A stretch of DNA of 64,000 nt from Talinum fruticosum. Taxonomy: Eukaryota; Streptophyta; Magnoliopsida; Caryophyllales; Talinaceae. Positions 36,403-48,400 of this stretch are shown piece by piece. The position numbers were made by a program, and so were the translations under genes. The notes below the pieces were generated by a model. The model saw only the letters and a program-made list of their open reading frames with translations. It had not been told where the DNA came from and did no database searches. The stretch covers positions 248,001 through 312,000 of the forward strand of contig JAITYX010000047.1 of NCBI GenBank assembly GCA_021018815.1. Reading direction: 5' to 3'. The first letter of the stretch is position 1; each line of letters starts with the position of its first letter.

Positions 36403-39150
36403 ATGGAGGGCGCTCATGGAGTAATTTGTCGAAAATCTCAAATAAATCGTCCATTTTCAATCTTACAAGGGTCGAATCCTCTAGATTTCTCCTTCACCCT
36501 TCTCCTCCCGCAAATATCCATACTCCTTATTCTTACTCACATCCTGCGTTTCCTCCTCAAACCTCTACGCCAACCTAAGATCGTCTCGGATATACTCGTA
36601 AGCTCCGCTTCAATTTTAATTTAAAATTAATTTATCGCCTTAATTTTTTCTTATTGAATAATAGTGAGGATAACGCATGCTTAATTTCCTTATGTATACA
36701 TATATACATAATGCAGGCGGGCATAATCCTAGGGCCATCGGTGCTAGGACACAACAAGAAGTTCAATAGAAACGTGTTATCGAGAAACTCGAGATTTTTG
36801 GTGCGGAATCTGGGTACATAGGGTTCATGTTCTTCGTGTTTGTGGCGGGAGTGAAGATGGACTTGGGGGTGATAACGAAGGCCGGGAAGAAGCGAGTGGA
36901 TCATAGGCCTAGTGGGGGTGTTGGTTCCGCACGTGGTGGTGTGGGTTGTGGCCCTGTGCATAAGAGACTACATGGATCGGGACCTTCGCAAGTTGTCCAC
37001 CATCGGCGGGGTCATCTCCACTCTCATCGTCACCACATTCCCCAACATCTATGCCATCCTCCACGACATGCAGCTTCGAGCTCCGAGATCGGCCGCACCG
37101 CCCTCTCCACCGTCATCATCGGCGACATCTTCGACATCAACATCATCGTGGCCTTCGAAGCCATTAATCAAGGAGAGAGCAACGGCATCAACGCTTTATA
37201 CTACGTGTTCTCCCTTAACGTCGTGGGGGCTGTGGTTATTCGGGCATCCCAAAGGCAATGGCCTGGATCGGTCAGCAGACCCCGAGGGCCAGCCCGTGGA
37301 TCAAAAGTACATCATCTCCATCTTGTTGGGCGTGTTTATCTTCGGCTGCACGACCGATTTGATCGGGCGGCCATCGGAAACGGACCCCTCGGCTTGGGCT
37401 GGCCATCCCGGATGGACCCCCAATCGGGTCTACCATTGTTCGAAGAGCGAGATTGTGATGGCTCATGTTCCGATGCCCTTTTCGTACGCGGCCGTGGGAC
37501 TTCTAACGGATTTTTACTCCATGGCGAAATGCTTGGACTTGCCTTTTGCCCCTCTTTGTCGTGACCATTATGGGCTACCTCTCCAAGATAGTTTGCGTCG
37601 TCATGGCTGCTCGTTTTGTTGATATGTCCTATAGAGATTCCTTCGTTTTGAGCCTCATGCTCGGCCTTAGGGGTCAAGGGAGTTTTTCATCTATATTCAC
37701 ATGATCGATTCACGAGTACCTAATTATCTACTTGGATAGTACATATATCCCCGAAGTAAAATGATATGTGTCTTGACGAAGGCATTGATGATTATTAAAA
37801 TTTTACATTCATAATTTAATTATAATTATTAAAAAATAGTAATTTAAATTATAAAATACATTAATATAGATTACGATTTCATCACTTTTTAAATTACACA
37901 TTTTTTATAATTAACAATAATAAGTGATGGGTTTCAAATTTTAAATATTGTATTTAACCCGAAAATATATGTTCAAGTACGGATGGTAGAGCGACCATCA
38001 TTCTCGGTGATGGTGATTCGACGGTTATTACAACAAGCATAATAACCCCATAATCGGCATTCTATATGATCCAAATAAGCCATATATGACCAACAAGAAG
38101 AGAACCATACGAGCACACGCTCCAAGATTCGGAGATCCGAATAGTGGCGTGCCTATACGATGAGGAGAGCATGTCAAACTTGTTTGGGTTCATGGACATC
38201 CTAAACCCGTCAACTAGCGACCGTTTCATAGTGTTCGGTTTGTATTTAGTGGAGCCGACTGGGAGAGCCTCCCGGTGTTCATAGACCACTCGAAGCAAGG
38301 GGAGTACTGGGATGCGACCAACGAGGCCATCCACAACACCGTGAACAACTACCGGAAGGCTCGAAGCGAGTTCTTGAACATCCACTTCTACACGAGCGTA
38401 ACCCGCGAGAGGACTATGTACCAGGACATCCGTGAGCTTGCCCTGGTCAACAAGGTGGAATTCATCATACTTGCCCTTCCACAGAAATGCCTGGATGAGA
38501 CAGTGGGAGTGCGGCGACCCTCATTCGGCCGGAGTACGATCCACCAACGCCAACACCTCGGCCCATGCTCCGTGCTCGGTGGGGATCCTGGTGTGCAAGA
38601 GCGGCCCAACCCAGGACCGGGAGGGATGATCCAGGGCGGGGCAACCAGCGCATGGGGCGGCGGTTGCCATGCTTGTTCATGGGAGGACCCGACTCGCGCG
38701 AGGCGTTGTCGTTTGCGGACCGCATGGTGGTCCATCCGGATGTGTCCCCGATCGTGATCCGGTTTCGGCGAAGGAGTACGGGGAGAGGTGGAGTCGGAGA
38801 GGAAGCTAGACGATGGGTTGGTAACGTGGTTACGGGTAAAGAATGAGAAGAACGAGAAGGTGGTGTACAAAGAGGTGGTGGTCGGCAGCGGGCTTGAGAC
38901 CATCTCCGCGATTCGATCCACTGAACGAGACCGGTTGGATCAATATGTGGATAGTCGGGAAGAAACAGGGGACAAACCCCGTATTGTTGGAGGGCTTATC
39001 GGATCGGAGTGATAATCCCGAGTCGGGATTGATTGGCGATTTCTTAGTATCGATGGATTTTAGTACCTCGAGCATCTCGTACTCGTAATTCAACAACAAA
39101 TCTTGAGAGATCAACGAGCCACGCCTTGGATGTGTTTGGAGTCCTATTGA
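36403..39150 (+). pseudogene. CHX-type cation/H+ antiporter, many frameshifts
   Basis: CHX proteins are K+(Na+)/H+ exchangers of plasma or endomembranes with a long soluble C-terminus. Exon 1 (36403-36597) has NPLDFSF and LKPLRQPKIVSDIL. Exon 2 starts at 36717 (AGIILGPSVLGHNKK). Similarity then hops between frames: GFMFFVFVAGVKMDLG, GLVGVLVPHVVVWVV, LSTIGGVISTLIVTTFPNIY, SEIGRTALSTVIIGDIF, PVDQKYIISILLGVFIFG, IPDGPPIGSTIV, MPFSYAAVGLLTD, then C-terminal EFLNIHFYTSVTRERTMYQD, HAPCSVGIL, MGGPDSREALSFADRMV and NPESGLIGDFLVSMDF. The likely stop is TGA near 39148. At least eight shifts occur while residue-level similarity stays high. It may be decayed, or the sequence may be poorly polished. Its position beside MCAT suggests CHX13-type kinship, which is inference. 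Confidence 0.85.
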
Positions 39151-39841
39151 ACCCACCTTTTCTTAATTAGATAGCTTGTTTCATTCTTTTCAACATAGCA
39201 TAGTTTAATTAGTTATAGGATTAGTGTTTATGAAAATATTTCAACAATCTTCTTAGACGATCTTCTAATCTTAGGTCGTCCAAACTTTATCTATTTGACT
39301 TGTAAGGCATAAAACAGTTAATTCAAATTCAAAATAACGAGTGAATCGTTCTTTCTTAATTTAAAAAATTTTAATATTGTTATTTAAAAACATAAATCCA
39401 ACTTCAAATTCTTGCTTCTCCTTTAATTACTATTAAATAAGTTGATTAAAATTAGAAAAAAACAAAATAAAATAATGATTATAGAAATCAGAGTAGTATT
39501 AAACAGTACAGAATGATACTAAAATATGTGTGAATGGGTGTCAAGGAATTAAAAGTGATATTGTGTTTCATTTCCCCAAAATGAGTCTGATTCCACCTTT
39601 CAATCTCCCTCTATGGTAGTATTTCACGGGGTGGGTGCTCTGAGCTTATTTTCCTTCATTGACATCGGCGGCCTCACTAAAGTCTCTATCTTTCTTTCTA
39701 GTAAGCGATCTGCTTGTCTTTCTTTCTGTCTCCTCTCCTTGTTCAACCCAATCTCCGCTGTTTCACTCTCTCTGGAATCCTCCTCCTCCTCCACCATCTT
39801 ATTTTGATTGATTCAAGTGGAAGTTCATTCCTTTTTCAGCG
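39151..39841. other. Intergenic and SWC6 upstream region
   Basis: AT-rich sequence, then a CT-rich leader near 39700-39800. No other gene seen. Confidence 0.4.
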
Positions 39842-40730
39842 ATGGAGGAAGATATCTCCGGCTCACTCCGGCGGATGTCGACCCGATCTCGTAAAGTCGC
39901 CCCTAAAATGGCCGCTGCTCTTGCTAGCTCCGATAATCGAACTCAGGTCACTCACCTCTCTCTCTTTCGACCTAATTCCAACTCTTTTTCAATGCTTTTA
40001 TGTTTCTGGGAATGAGGCCACGCCATTATTATAGGCAGCTCTAGCGCGACTTGAAGCTTTGGAGAATGACAATGCTGGAATTGAAACTGTCGAGATTGTT
40101 GATGACGATGAGGCCTCACTTGACGACGACGACGATGAAGGTTCATTTCCTCCTTTCCTTTATTCTTCTTCTTCTTCCTAAACATTCACAGCTGAAAGTT
40201 TCTTGATTAAAAATTCATTGGCTCCATAGTCCATACCAAAAGCCTTCGAATTTTATGTTTCTATCTTCTATGTGTTATATACTATGAGTTGCTCAGTACG
40301 AGGCTGATAATAAAAATAAAATAAAAAACCCAACCTTGCAGCATTTCTTCAGAAGAAGCATTCGGCGAGTAAGCGGAAAACTCGGCAGGCGAAAGCTCGA
40401 GAAAATGCAAAAAAGGTCCAAGAACGTTTCTTGAGCTAGTACACGAGGTGAGGTTGTAATTTTGGTTGAATAATTATGGTAATTCGATATTGGTGTTCAC
40501 TCTTTCATGTTTGATTGTGGAAACAGGAGAATTTGGAGAGCTTGCCTCCTCATGTGCCCAGTTATCTGAGGGCGGCCGTGGGACCTCCAAGCTCCACCTC
40601 CCGCCGGAACTTTTGCACAGTCTGTGGCTTCTCAGCCAATTACACTTGTGTGCGATGTGGTGTGAGATTCTGCTGTATCCGGTGCCAAAACATACACAAT
40701 GATACCCGCTGTTTGAAATTTGTTGCCTGA
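39842..40730 (+). CDS. SWC6: SWR1 complex subunit 6 / HIT-type zinc finger ZNHIT1, one apparent frameshift
   Basis: SWC6 (SEF in Arabidopsis) is a nuclear subunit of the SWR1 remodeller that deposits histone H2A.Z and affects flowering. Exons are 39842-39946, 40035-40140, 40342-40447 and 40527-40730. Visible parts are RKVAPKMAAALASSDNRTQ, ALARLEALENDN, an acidic stretch, FLQKKHSASKRKTRQAKAR, ESLPPHVPSYLRAAVGPPSS and the HIT zinc finger (CTVCGFSANYTCVRCGVRFC, then CIRCQNIHNDTRC) ending LKFVA. Exon 3 is one base short: at 40431-40434 the sequence TTGAGC stands where the conserved FLEL needs one more base, giving a premature TAG. Phase arithmetic of the flanking exons also demands that base. The family is usually single copy and essential-like, so a base-call deletion is more likely than gene loss. 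Confidence 0.9.
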
Positions 40731-41306
40731 TTCATTGGAGTAATTGCCGTCATCCAAATTGTTTGTCTGAAGGTTTGCTTTGTCTAATTGAAACCTTGTA
40801 TTTTCTTTGGCTCTGATATTCTTTTTGAATCTCCTGCATCATCATGATTTTTGATATCCCAGTTTCTTATGTGCTGGTTTTACATCATTTTCTGCACTCT
40901 TATTGCGAATCTGTAACTTCAATTTGGTTCCTAGAATTTGAGCGAGTATGAGTCACATGGTCTTACGAAAATATTCATTAGCAAAGCTCTTTACCCTAGC
41001 ATTTTATGAACTATAGTGGAATTTGGGTACAGAATCATAACATTACAGTTACACTAACAATATCATCTCACCAATGCATTACTATGGAACACGGTTCAGT
41101 GCACAAACAAAATCATCTGCTGAATCGAGATTTTATTTTACTTTGGTCTCTGTATATGAAGTGAAGGTCCCAAAGTGGATTCATAGTTTTTCAAGAGACT
41201 GCCCTTTTTGCTTATGCCCTTAGCATCTTCGCCTTTCTGTCAAGCAGAAAGCTATCATGCTCAAAGCTTTTGGGCTTATCCTTTTCCTTGGGGCTTACAT
41301 CCATAC
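40731..41306. other. Convergent 3' region of SWC6 and laccase
   Basis: The 3' UTRs of the plus-strand SWC6 and minus-strand laccase meet here. No gene seen. Confidence 0.5.
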
Positions 41307-44212
41307 TCAACATTGGGGAAGATCTAGTGGTGGAGACTTTATGGTTTGCAGTTCACTGACTCCATTCTCGACCAAGAATGCCATGGACAAGCCCCAGCCA
41401 ATGTGAACATCCAGGTGACAATGCATTAGCCAAACTCCTGGTTTAGCCAGTGGAGAACAGAGAGAAAGATTAGCACCTCCATCTCGAGAGGAATGAGAGA
41501 GATAATATGGGCGAACATGCATGGAGGTAGGTTAAATGCTATAGTTTTCAAGCACATTACCTGGGTTATCGGCCACGAACCGAATGGCGATCCATCCACC
41601 TGGGGGTGTTCCAATGGTGTTTCTTATTGGAGGGTTAACTAGATTAAATTTGGCAGGATCTCTTTCAGGATCAAAGTTGCCTAAACCAGAACCAACAACA
41701 AAGAAATGGTAGCCGTGAAGGTGCATTGGGTGGTCCTCTACAGCAAGGATATTTGTGTCCTGTAGAATGACTTGTACGCAAGATCCAAACTTCAACTTGT
41801 ATAGTTTTGTTCCGTGGACAGGTGTCCACAGTCCTCGGCTTACATTGCCAGTGTAGTCAAATTGCACTGGTGGTACTGGAGGAAAATCTGTTGTGAAAAC
41901 ACCAAGAGTATTTTGGTATATGGCTTGCAATATGGAAGTCCTCGTTGGTAGTACAAAGGATATGTTGTTCATGCTCGCTGTGAGCCTAGTGTTATTAGGG
42001 CCCTGACACCGAATACTTGGATATGAACAGTTGATTAGCCCCAGACTAACTGTGAAAATAAGGTTTTCATCGATCTCAAGTGGAACATTTCCTGTAGAGA
42101 TGCCCCTAAATTGGGCTGTAAATTGACTTGCGGTGTTAGTGTCATTCCAGGCTGGTAGTTGTGGGAGGATTGGCCTCAAGTCTCTATTTGTTTGGGAATC
42201 GCAAGGAGCATACTCATAGTCGAGGATTGCTGTTGTGGTGGTGTTATCAAAGGCCACCCCTGGAGCACTGATGTAAGCTGTAGCTGCCATGTAGTATCGG
42301 TTGACTTGTTGATCGGCAGTGATTAGAACATCAGTGGTTTGACCAGGTGCAATCATGATGATGTCAGTGCTGAAGGGCTGGTTATAAGCAGCATCAGCAC
42401 TAACAACTGTCATTTTGTGGTTGGCAATTGTAAAGAAAAGTTGGTGATTGACTGCAGCATTAATGATACGGAGGAGGATTGTCTCGCTAGCTTTCACGGA
42501 AAATATTGTCGTATCTGCAGAAGGTTGAGACAGTCATGAGACATGCCTAAATCATAGTATGATATGCATTTGTCTGATTGATCATTTGAACATCATCATT
42601 CTGAATTCTCAAGTAGCCTTGGCGCCGTGGCAGTGAGCCACGATGTCATAGATTTTTAGGTGGATGAGAGAGAAAGAAGCAGGAGGACTTGAATTAGTTT
42701 TATGGTCATAAGGTATATTCGGAAATCAATATGGTTCTGTTTTAGCAAATCAGATTATTCTTGTTTGCACCACAAATTGGGGTGTCAAGAAACGAAGGGT
42801 AGAGAGGAGTAAGTCAGAGTTACTCTGACCCCTTGTTACTCTTCCCTAGTCTCCCATTGATGACTCTCCAGCAGGCATGTTAAAGGTCCCCATTATTGGT
42901 TGATAGAGAATCAAAGTATATTTACCAACAAATCGCTAAATGCTATGGTTCTTACATATGATTTCCTTATTTATTCAGAAGTAATTTGCGAAATCATGTA
43001 CCTTTCGTCCTTACTCTCTTTCTGCCGGGCACTTACGTTCACTTTGTTCTATTACATCGGCATCATAGGGCGTCATTATTTGTGACTGTAGAAATTTGTG
43101 CTGTTCTAACAATTTAAGGAACACATGAATTGCTGTTGTTTTTCAACCTCCTTATGCCTTGTTTCTAGCTTCTTCATTATATGCTGTTATACATTATTTT
43201 TCCTATATTCTCCATAATGAGATAGGGATAGATACAGTTAAAAACAAACCTCTGCTGGAGCATCTGTAGAGATCACCAGGCTGACCGTTGATAGTATATG
43301 CGTCGGACACGTTTGGCGCTGCTCCGGTTATAGTAGCCAGTTTAAGGACATCCATCGGGTCTCTGTTCCACCATTCCCCTGTTGGATACCATTCTCACTG
43401 TCATCCTACTCATTCATATGTTAATGTTAAGCTACATATTGAAAAACAGTAAACATATGTTGTGGATATTCAGCTTGGTTTACCTAAGAGTAGAGGGTAT
43501 TCTCTTGCTGGCTTTGGAAAGGGATATGAAGATCCTAGCTTGGGGTAAATAATTAGAGCCCCGTATACTGTGGCTCTCATCCATTTGCTGTGAGCATGCC
43601 ACCACAAGGTACCCTCTTGGTTTTCGATTGTGAACCTGTATGTGTAAGTTCCTCCTGGGCTAATTGGGCATTGTGTCACATACTCGGATCCATCTGCCCA
43701 TGGCGTTCTCATTTGGCGGACACCATGCCTTGTTTGATGGTGAAAGATGAAACTCAGTTATATGTAGATTATGCACTAGTCAATTACATCAGTTTCTTTG
43801 GTATCATAAGTATTATCAATACAGGTATATATACATAGGTGCATGTTTAGTTACCAATGAAGAGTGATGTTGTATTTGCCGGCATTTGTGACTTTGATGA
43901 CAAGAGTGTCCCCATCATGTACCTCAATGGTTGGTCCTGGAAATCGGCCATTCACTGTCATAATTTGATGATTCTTGCACAGCCTCTGTACTGGCATTGG
44001 TTGAATCTGTTTTTGTTCCCAACAATAACCAAGAAGAATCGGTGGGGAACCATATTTCACGCATGAAAATGAAATCTCAAAAAAGGCTAGAAGGAACTTA
44101 CAGTGAACTTGTGATATTGGATCTCTGCATTTGCTAGACTAGCTGTGAATACAAAAGATATGGACATGAGAAGTCCAAGGTAGATGCAACATTTTGTGCT
44201 ACACAACTCCAT
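41307..44212 (-). CDS. Laccase (multicopper oxidase), LAC7-like, intact
   Basis: A secreted blue copper oxidase; plant laccases oxidise monolignols and other phenolics in the cell wall. Six exons: 44212-44102, 44006-43855, 43728-43484, 43378-43250, 42514-41561 and 41437-41307, giving 573 residues in perfect phase. It has an N-terminal signal peptide ([18 protein letters not shown]). The four copper motifs are present: [18 protein letters not shown] (joined over intron 2), [35 protein letters not shown], and [20 protein letters not shown] with the type 1 Cys and axial position. It ends DLPQC as is usual. Several NxT/S glycosylation sites occur. The QMRTPWADG block groups it with LAC7-9 rather than lignin-type LAC4/17. 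A second copy lies 1.8 kb upstream. Confidence 0.96.
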
Positions 44213-44283
44213 CTGCTGGCTTTATCTCCTTGAGTTAGAATGAAGGTCTTGGTGGTTGTGTGGGAAGTACACGGAGAAGTTTC

Positions 44284-44293
44284 AATATTTATA
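44284..44293 (-). promoter_or_regulatory. TATA box of first laccase
   Basis: The minus strand reads TATAAATATT, about 72 nt upstream of the start codon. Confidence 0.5.
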
Positions 44294-46009
44294 CATACTA
44301 GAATAGATGAAGTAAAAACCCAATACTTTATTTGTAAAGATGCACCTGAATTAAAATGGTAGCATTGATATTGGCAATTAGGTTTTAAAGGAAGTACTTA
44401 ATCTAACAAGTGAAGAGGATTTGGCACCCACTAATCTTATTAATTGTTTTATAAAGACTAAATAATGTGGTTAATCAGAATAAGGCCAATTCTAAATTTA
44501 TAGTTCATGTTTGATTGACCTTTAATAGCAATACTTTTTATCTTAATCTTTGAGCTGGTGGATGTGACATGTGAGTTTTCTTCTGACAGTCTCTTATGCA
44601 GGTGATTTTAGCGAGAACTAACAGTGGAAGTGAACAAAATATCTACTACTGAGATGAGAAACAGCATGCTGGTTGCAATGTCTACGGTAAGCAGCAGTTG
44701 CATGACGAATTTGTAGCTTTAACACTTTTCTTTGTGCAAAGGCGAAACAATTAAGTGGCTTCGCATAACACCCATCAATTCAACACCCATCAGATTTACG
44801 ACATTGGCTCTTCCCATTTGTACTCGCTGTGTTTCTGTTCTGCCAAAGAAAATGATCATAAATGACATTGACTGCAGATTGGAAATCCATCGATCTGCTT
44901 GCAATCCATTGATTTGCTTTGGATAGTGAATGATCTCTATGTAACTGTGGTAGATTACCGTGTTTGTCAGGGATGGGCCTACGTACACTTGAATTTTGTA
45001 AGCTCTGCAAGCTATTGGATACATATTAATGGTGTTTTTATCCATGGCTTTAAGTTTGTCTCTTGTATAACCAGAAGCCTTGCTGCACTAAAATTTAACT
45101 AGAATTATATATACCAAGCTAGATATGTTTGTTAAAATTTCTTATTCAAGGAAATTTATATTCAGTATTATAGTTTCCTTGTTAAATATGCGACATTGCA
45201 TTTTCTGTTGATCAAGAACCCCCCACGCACACACAAAAGAGAGAAAAGGCAGAAGAGACACTTGGCCTTGCTTTTATCTGATATAAAAAATGTAAAATCA
45301 TTGCAGGTTCATGGTTCCAAACTGCCCAACACTTGTGGAACCAAAAAATATGGAGTACAATAATAACAAATTTTCTTTTTTTTGGGGGGTGTGGTGGGAC
45401 AGCGCAATGAACTGAATTAGGGGTAAAGTTACTATTACTGTAGCATTGGGGTCAGTTACCCAGTAATCACAGAATTATAGGTCAATCAAGGAATAAGCTC
45501 TCTTATATGCTCTACCCTTCCTTTCCTCGGTCTGGTGCGTGATTCATTTGTCATCATGTTAGGTCAGGGCACAAACTTTGTGTCTTTAACTTGCAAATGA
45601 AATCATAAACATTCCTTCAGAATTACTATTAGTGATCTTGAACTTGAATAGATTCAGAATGCATGGAATTGAAGTAAAACACTCGCAGCCAAACTTTTAT
45701 TAGCTCAGAGATTCTTCACTATGAAACGAACTTGGTACATTAAGAATGAAAATCACACCATCAAGATCAGTGGCTAAATAGAGCTTTAACCAGCTCGATT
45801 GTTGATCTTGTCCTACACCCAACTAAAAAAAGGTAAACATGAAAATAGGATGCAAAACGGGGGTACATTATACAGTATGGTATAGTTTAGGATGAAGAAT
45901 GCCTCTTAGGCTTCTGACTTTGGTTTCAATGTAATTCGTAACATTTTTTTCGAAAGGCCACCCATTCGAATTTGGAGCAACCCTTGATACTATGTTTTTG
46001 TTCTGAAGC
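44294..46009. other. Intergenic between tandem laccases
   Basis: Promoter of the first laccase and 3' region of the second. No third laccase copy or other gene is visible. Confidence 0.5.
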
Positions 46010-48303
46010 TCAGCATTGCGGAAGATCCAATGGAGGGGGCTCAACAGACTGCAATGTGCCAACACCATTCTCAACCAAGAAGACCATAGCCAACCCCACC
46101 CGATATGAACATCCAGGTGACAGTGCATCAGCCAAACCCCTGTTTGTTCATTCAGAATCATCATCATTAGCAACATCAGTAGAATGTAGAAATCAATCAA
46201 ATACATCTTAGAAGGTTAAAAAAGAAACAGTAGAGTAAGTTGATAATAAAACATCAGTTACCTGGGTTATCAGCAATGAATCGAATGGCAACCCATCCAC
46301 CAGGGAAGTTCCCACAGTGTTCCTTACGGGTGGGTCAACCAGATTGAATTTGGCAGGGTCTCTGTTGGGGTCAAAGTTACCAATCCCAGTGCCCACCACA
46401 AAGAAATGGTACCCGTGAAGGTGCATTGGGTGGTCCTCTATTGTAGTTATGTTTGTGTCCTGTAAAACAATTTGCACACTGGTCCCATACTTCAACTTCA
46501 ACACTTTAGTCCCACGAACTGGGGTCCACAACCCTCGGGGCACATTGCCTGTGTAATCGAACTGCAGTGGTGGGACCGGGGAAGTCTGTAGTGAATACCC
46601 CTGGGGTGTTCTGGTACATGGCTTGCAGTATGGAGTTCCTTCTGGGAAGCACAAAGGAAACGTTGTTCATGCTGGCAGTGAACCTTGTGTTGTTAGGGCC
46701 TTGACACCGGATGCTAGGACGGGAACAGTTGATTTGCCCCAATCCTACGGTGAAGAAGAGGTTCTCGTCGACCTTAAGGGGTACTGATCCCTTGTCCGTG
46801 TTGAGGCTCCTGAATTGGGATGTGAATTGGGCTGCTGTGTTGGTGTCATTCCAGGCTGGTAGCCGGGGAAGCGCTGGTCTTAACTGGGCCCCACTCTTGG
46901 ACTTGCACGGAGCGTTCTTGTACTCAAGGATGGCGGTGGTGGTGGTGTTGTCAAAGGCCACACCACGAGCACTGTTATAGGCTGTGGCTGCCATGTAGTA
47001 CCGAGCTGGGGGTTGGTCGGCAGTGACTAGGACATCAGTTGTTTGACCAGGCCCAATCATGATCACATTGGTGCTGAAGGGCTTGTCGTAAAAACCATCA
47101 GCGGAAACCACTGTCATCTTGTGGTTGGCAATCGAGAAGAAGAGCTGTTGATTGAGTGCAGCGTTAATTACTCGCAGGAGGATTGTTTCACCAGCTACCA
47201 CTGGGAATATTGTTGTGTCTGCAGAGAAATTTAGGTGATCGTAAGATCAGTGAGTCCGTAACATCTGACGGCCTCCTACACCCTGGCATCAGTGGGATTT
47301 TTGGATTTTCCAATCAAAATGAGAGAGAAAACAAACCTCTGGAGGAGCATCTGTAGAGGTCACCGGGTTGACCATTGATTGTGTAGGCATCAGACGAATT
47401 AGGAGCAGCTCCTGTTATCATAGCCAATCTTAGAACATCCATGGGGTCTCTGTTCCACCATTCCCCTGTCATAAGCAATTATTATTTCGTCATCGGTCTT
47501 CCTCTCCATAATTATAAATAATGCTTATTGTATTGTCACATGAACTATATATATGCATGTCAAAGACTCAGGCAGTAATTTCAAATAATATTGTACCAAG
47601 AAGAAGAGGAAATTCTTTAGCTGGCTTAGGGAAGGGGTATGCAGATCCCAGCTTGGGGTAGATAATGAGAGCGCCATAAACTGTGGCCCTCAGCCACTTG
47701 CTGTGAGCATGCCACCAGAGAGTCCCCTCCTGGTTTTCAATGGTGAACCTGTATGTGTAGGTTTGCCCCGGCTTTATCGGGCATTGGGTAATGTACTCTG
47801 GTCCATCTGCCCATGGTGTTCTCATTTGTCGGATACCATGCCTAGGTCATCATCACAAACATGAAACATTGATTGGCATACTGTATACTCATTGAAAAAG
47901 GTAAATAAGAAAATCAGCCAATTAAAAGTGTTATTTGTATATATACCAGTGGAGAGTGATGTCGTATTTGCCTTTGTTAGTGGCTTTGATGACGAGGGTA
48001 TCCCCATCGCGCACCTCCAGGGTTGGCCCCGGAAACTGACCGTTCACTGTCATCACTTGTACTGTTTTGCACAGCCTCTTCACCGGCATTGGCTCGATCT
48101 GTTTCCATTCAGAAAACACGATTACAGACATCAAGAACGTTTGCATTGATCATTCAAAGAAGTAACTAAAAGGACAATGAATATTATCATACAACAAATT
48201 CATGATAATGAGTTTCCGCGCTTGCTAAAGCAGCTGCATAAGCGAGAAGTATCGAAAGTCCAAGGAATAAGACGCTGGTGGGTTTTGCTCTGTGCAGCTC
48301 CAT
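46010..48303 (-). CDS. Laccase (second tandem copy), LAC7-like, frame-disrupted
   Basis: Six exons mirror the neighbouring laccase exactly: 48303-48193, 48098-47947, 47841-47597, 47465-47337, 47218-46262 and 46139-46010. Exons 1-4 have identical lengths (111, 152, 245, 129 nt) to the first copy. It has a signal peptide ([16 protein letters not shown]) and copper motifs [53 protein letters not shown] and [11 protein letters not shown]. Three breaks are seen: 2 nt missing near 46577-46582 (between TTDFP and VPPLQF), 1 nt near 46302-46306 (NTVGT before GGW), and 1 nt in a G run near 46092-46097 (after HIGWG). Similarity resumes immediately after each break, to the terminal DLPQC. It would be about 575 residues if the breaks are errors; otherwise it is a recent pseudogene from tandem duplication. 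Confidence 0.92.
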
Positions 48304-48390
48304 TCTGATGCTTTCACTCGCTGTGATACTTGATCTTAGAGCGAGGGAAAGCTGTATGAAGTTGTGTGGAGAATGAGAGGAGAAGCCTTG

Positions 48391-48400
48391 AATATATATA
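48391..48400 (-). promoter_or_regulatory. TATA box of second laccase
   Basis: The minus strand reads TATATATATT, about 88 nt upstream of the start codon. Confidence 0.5.
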
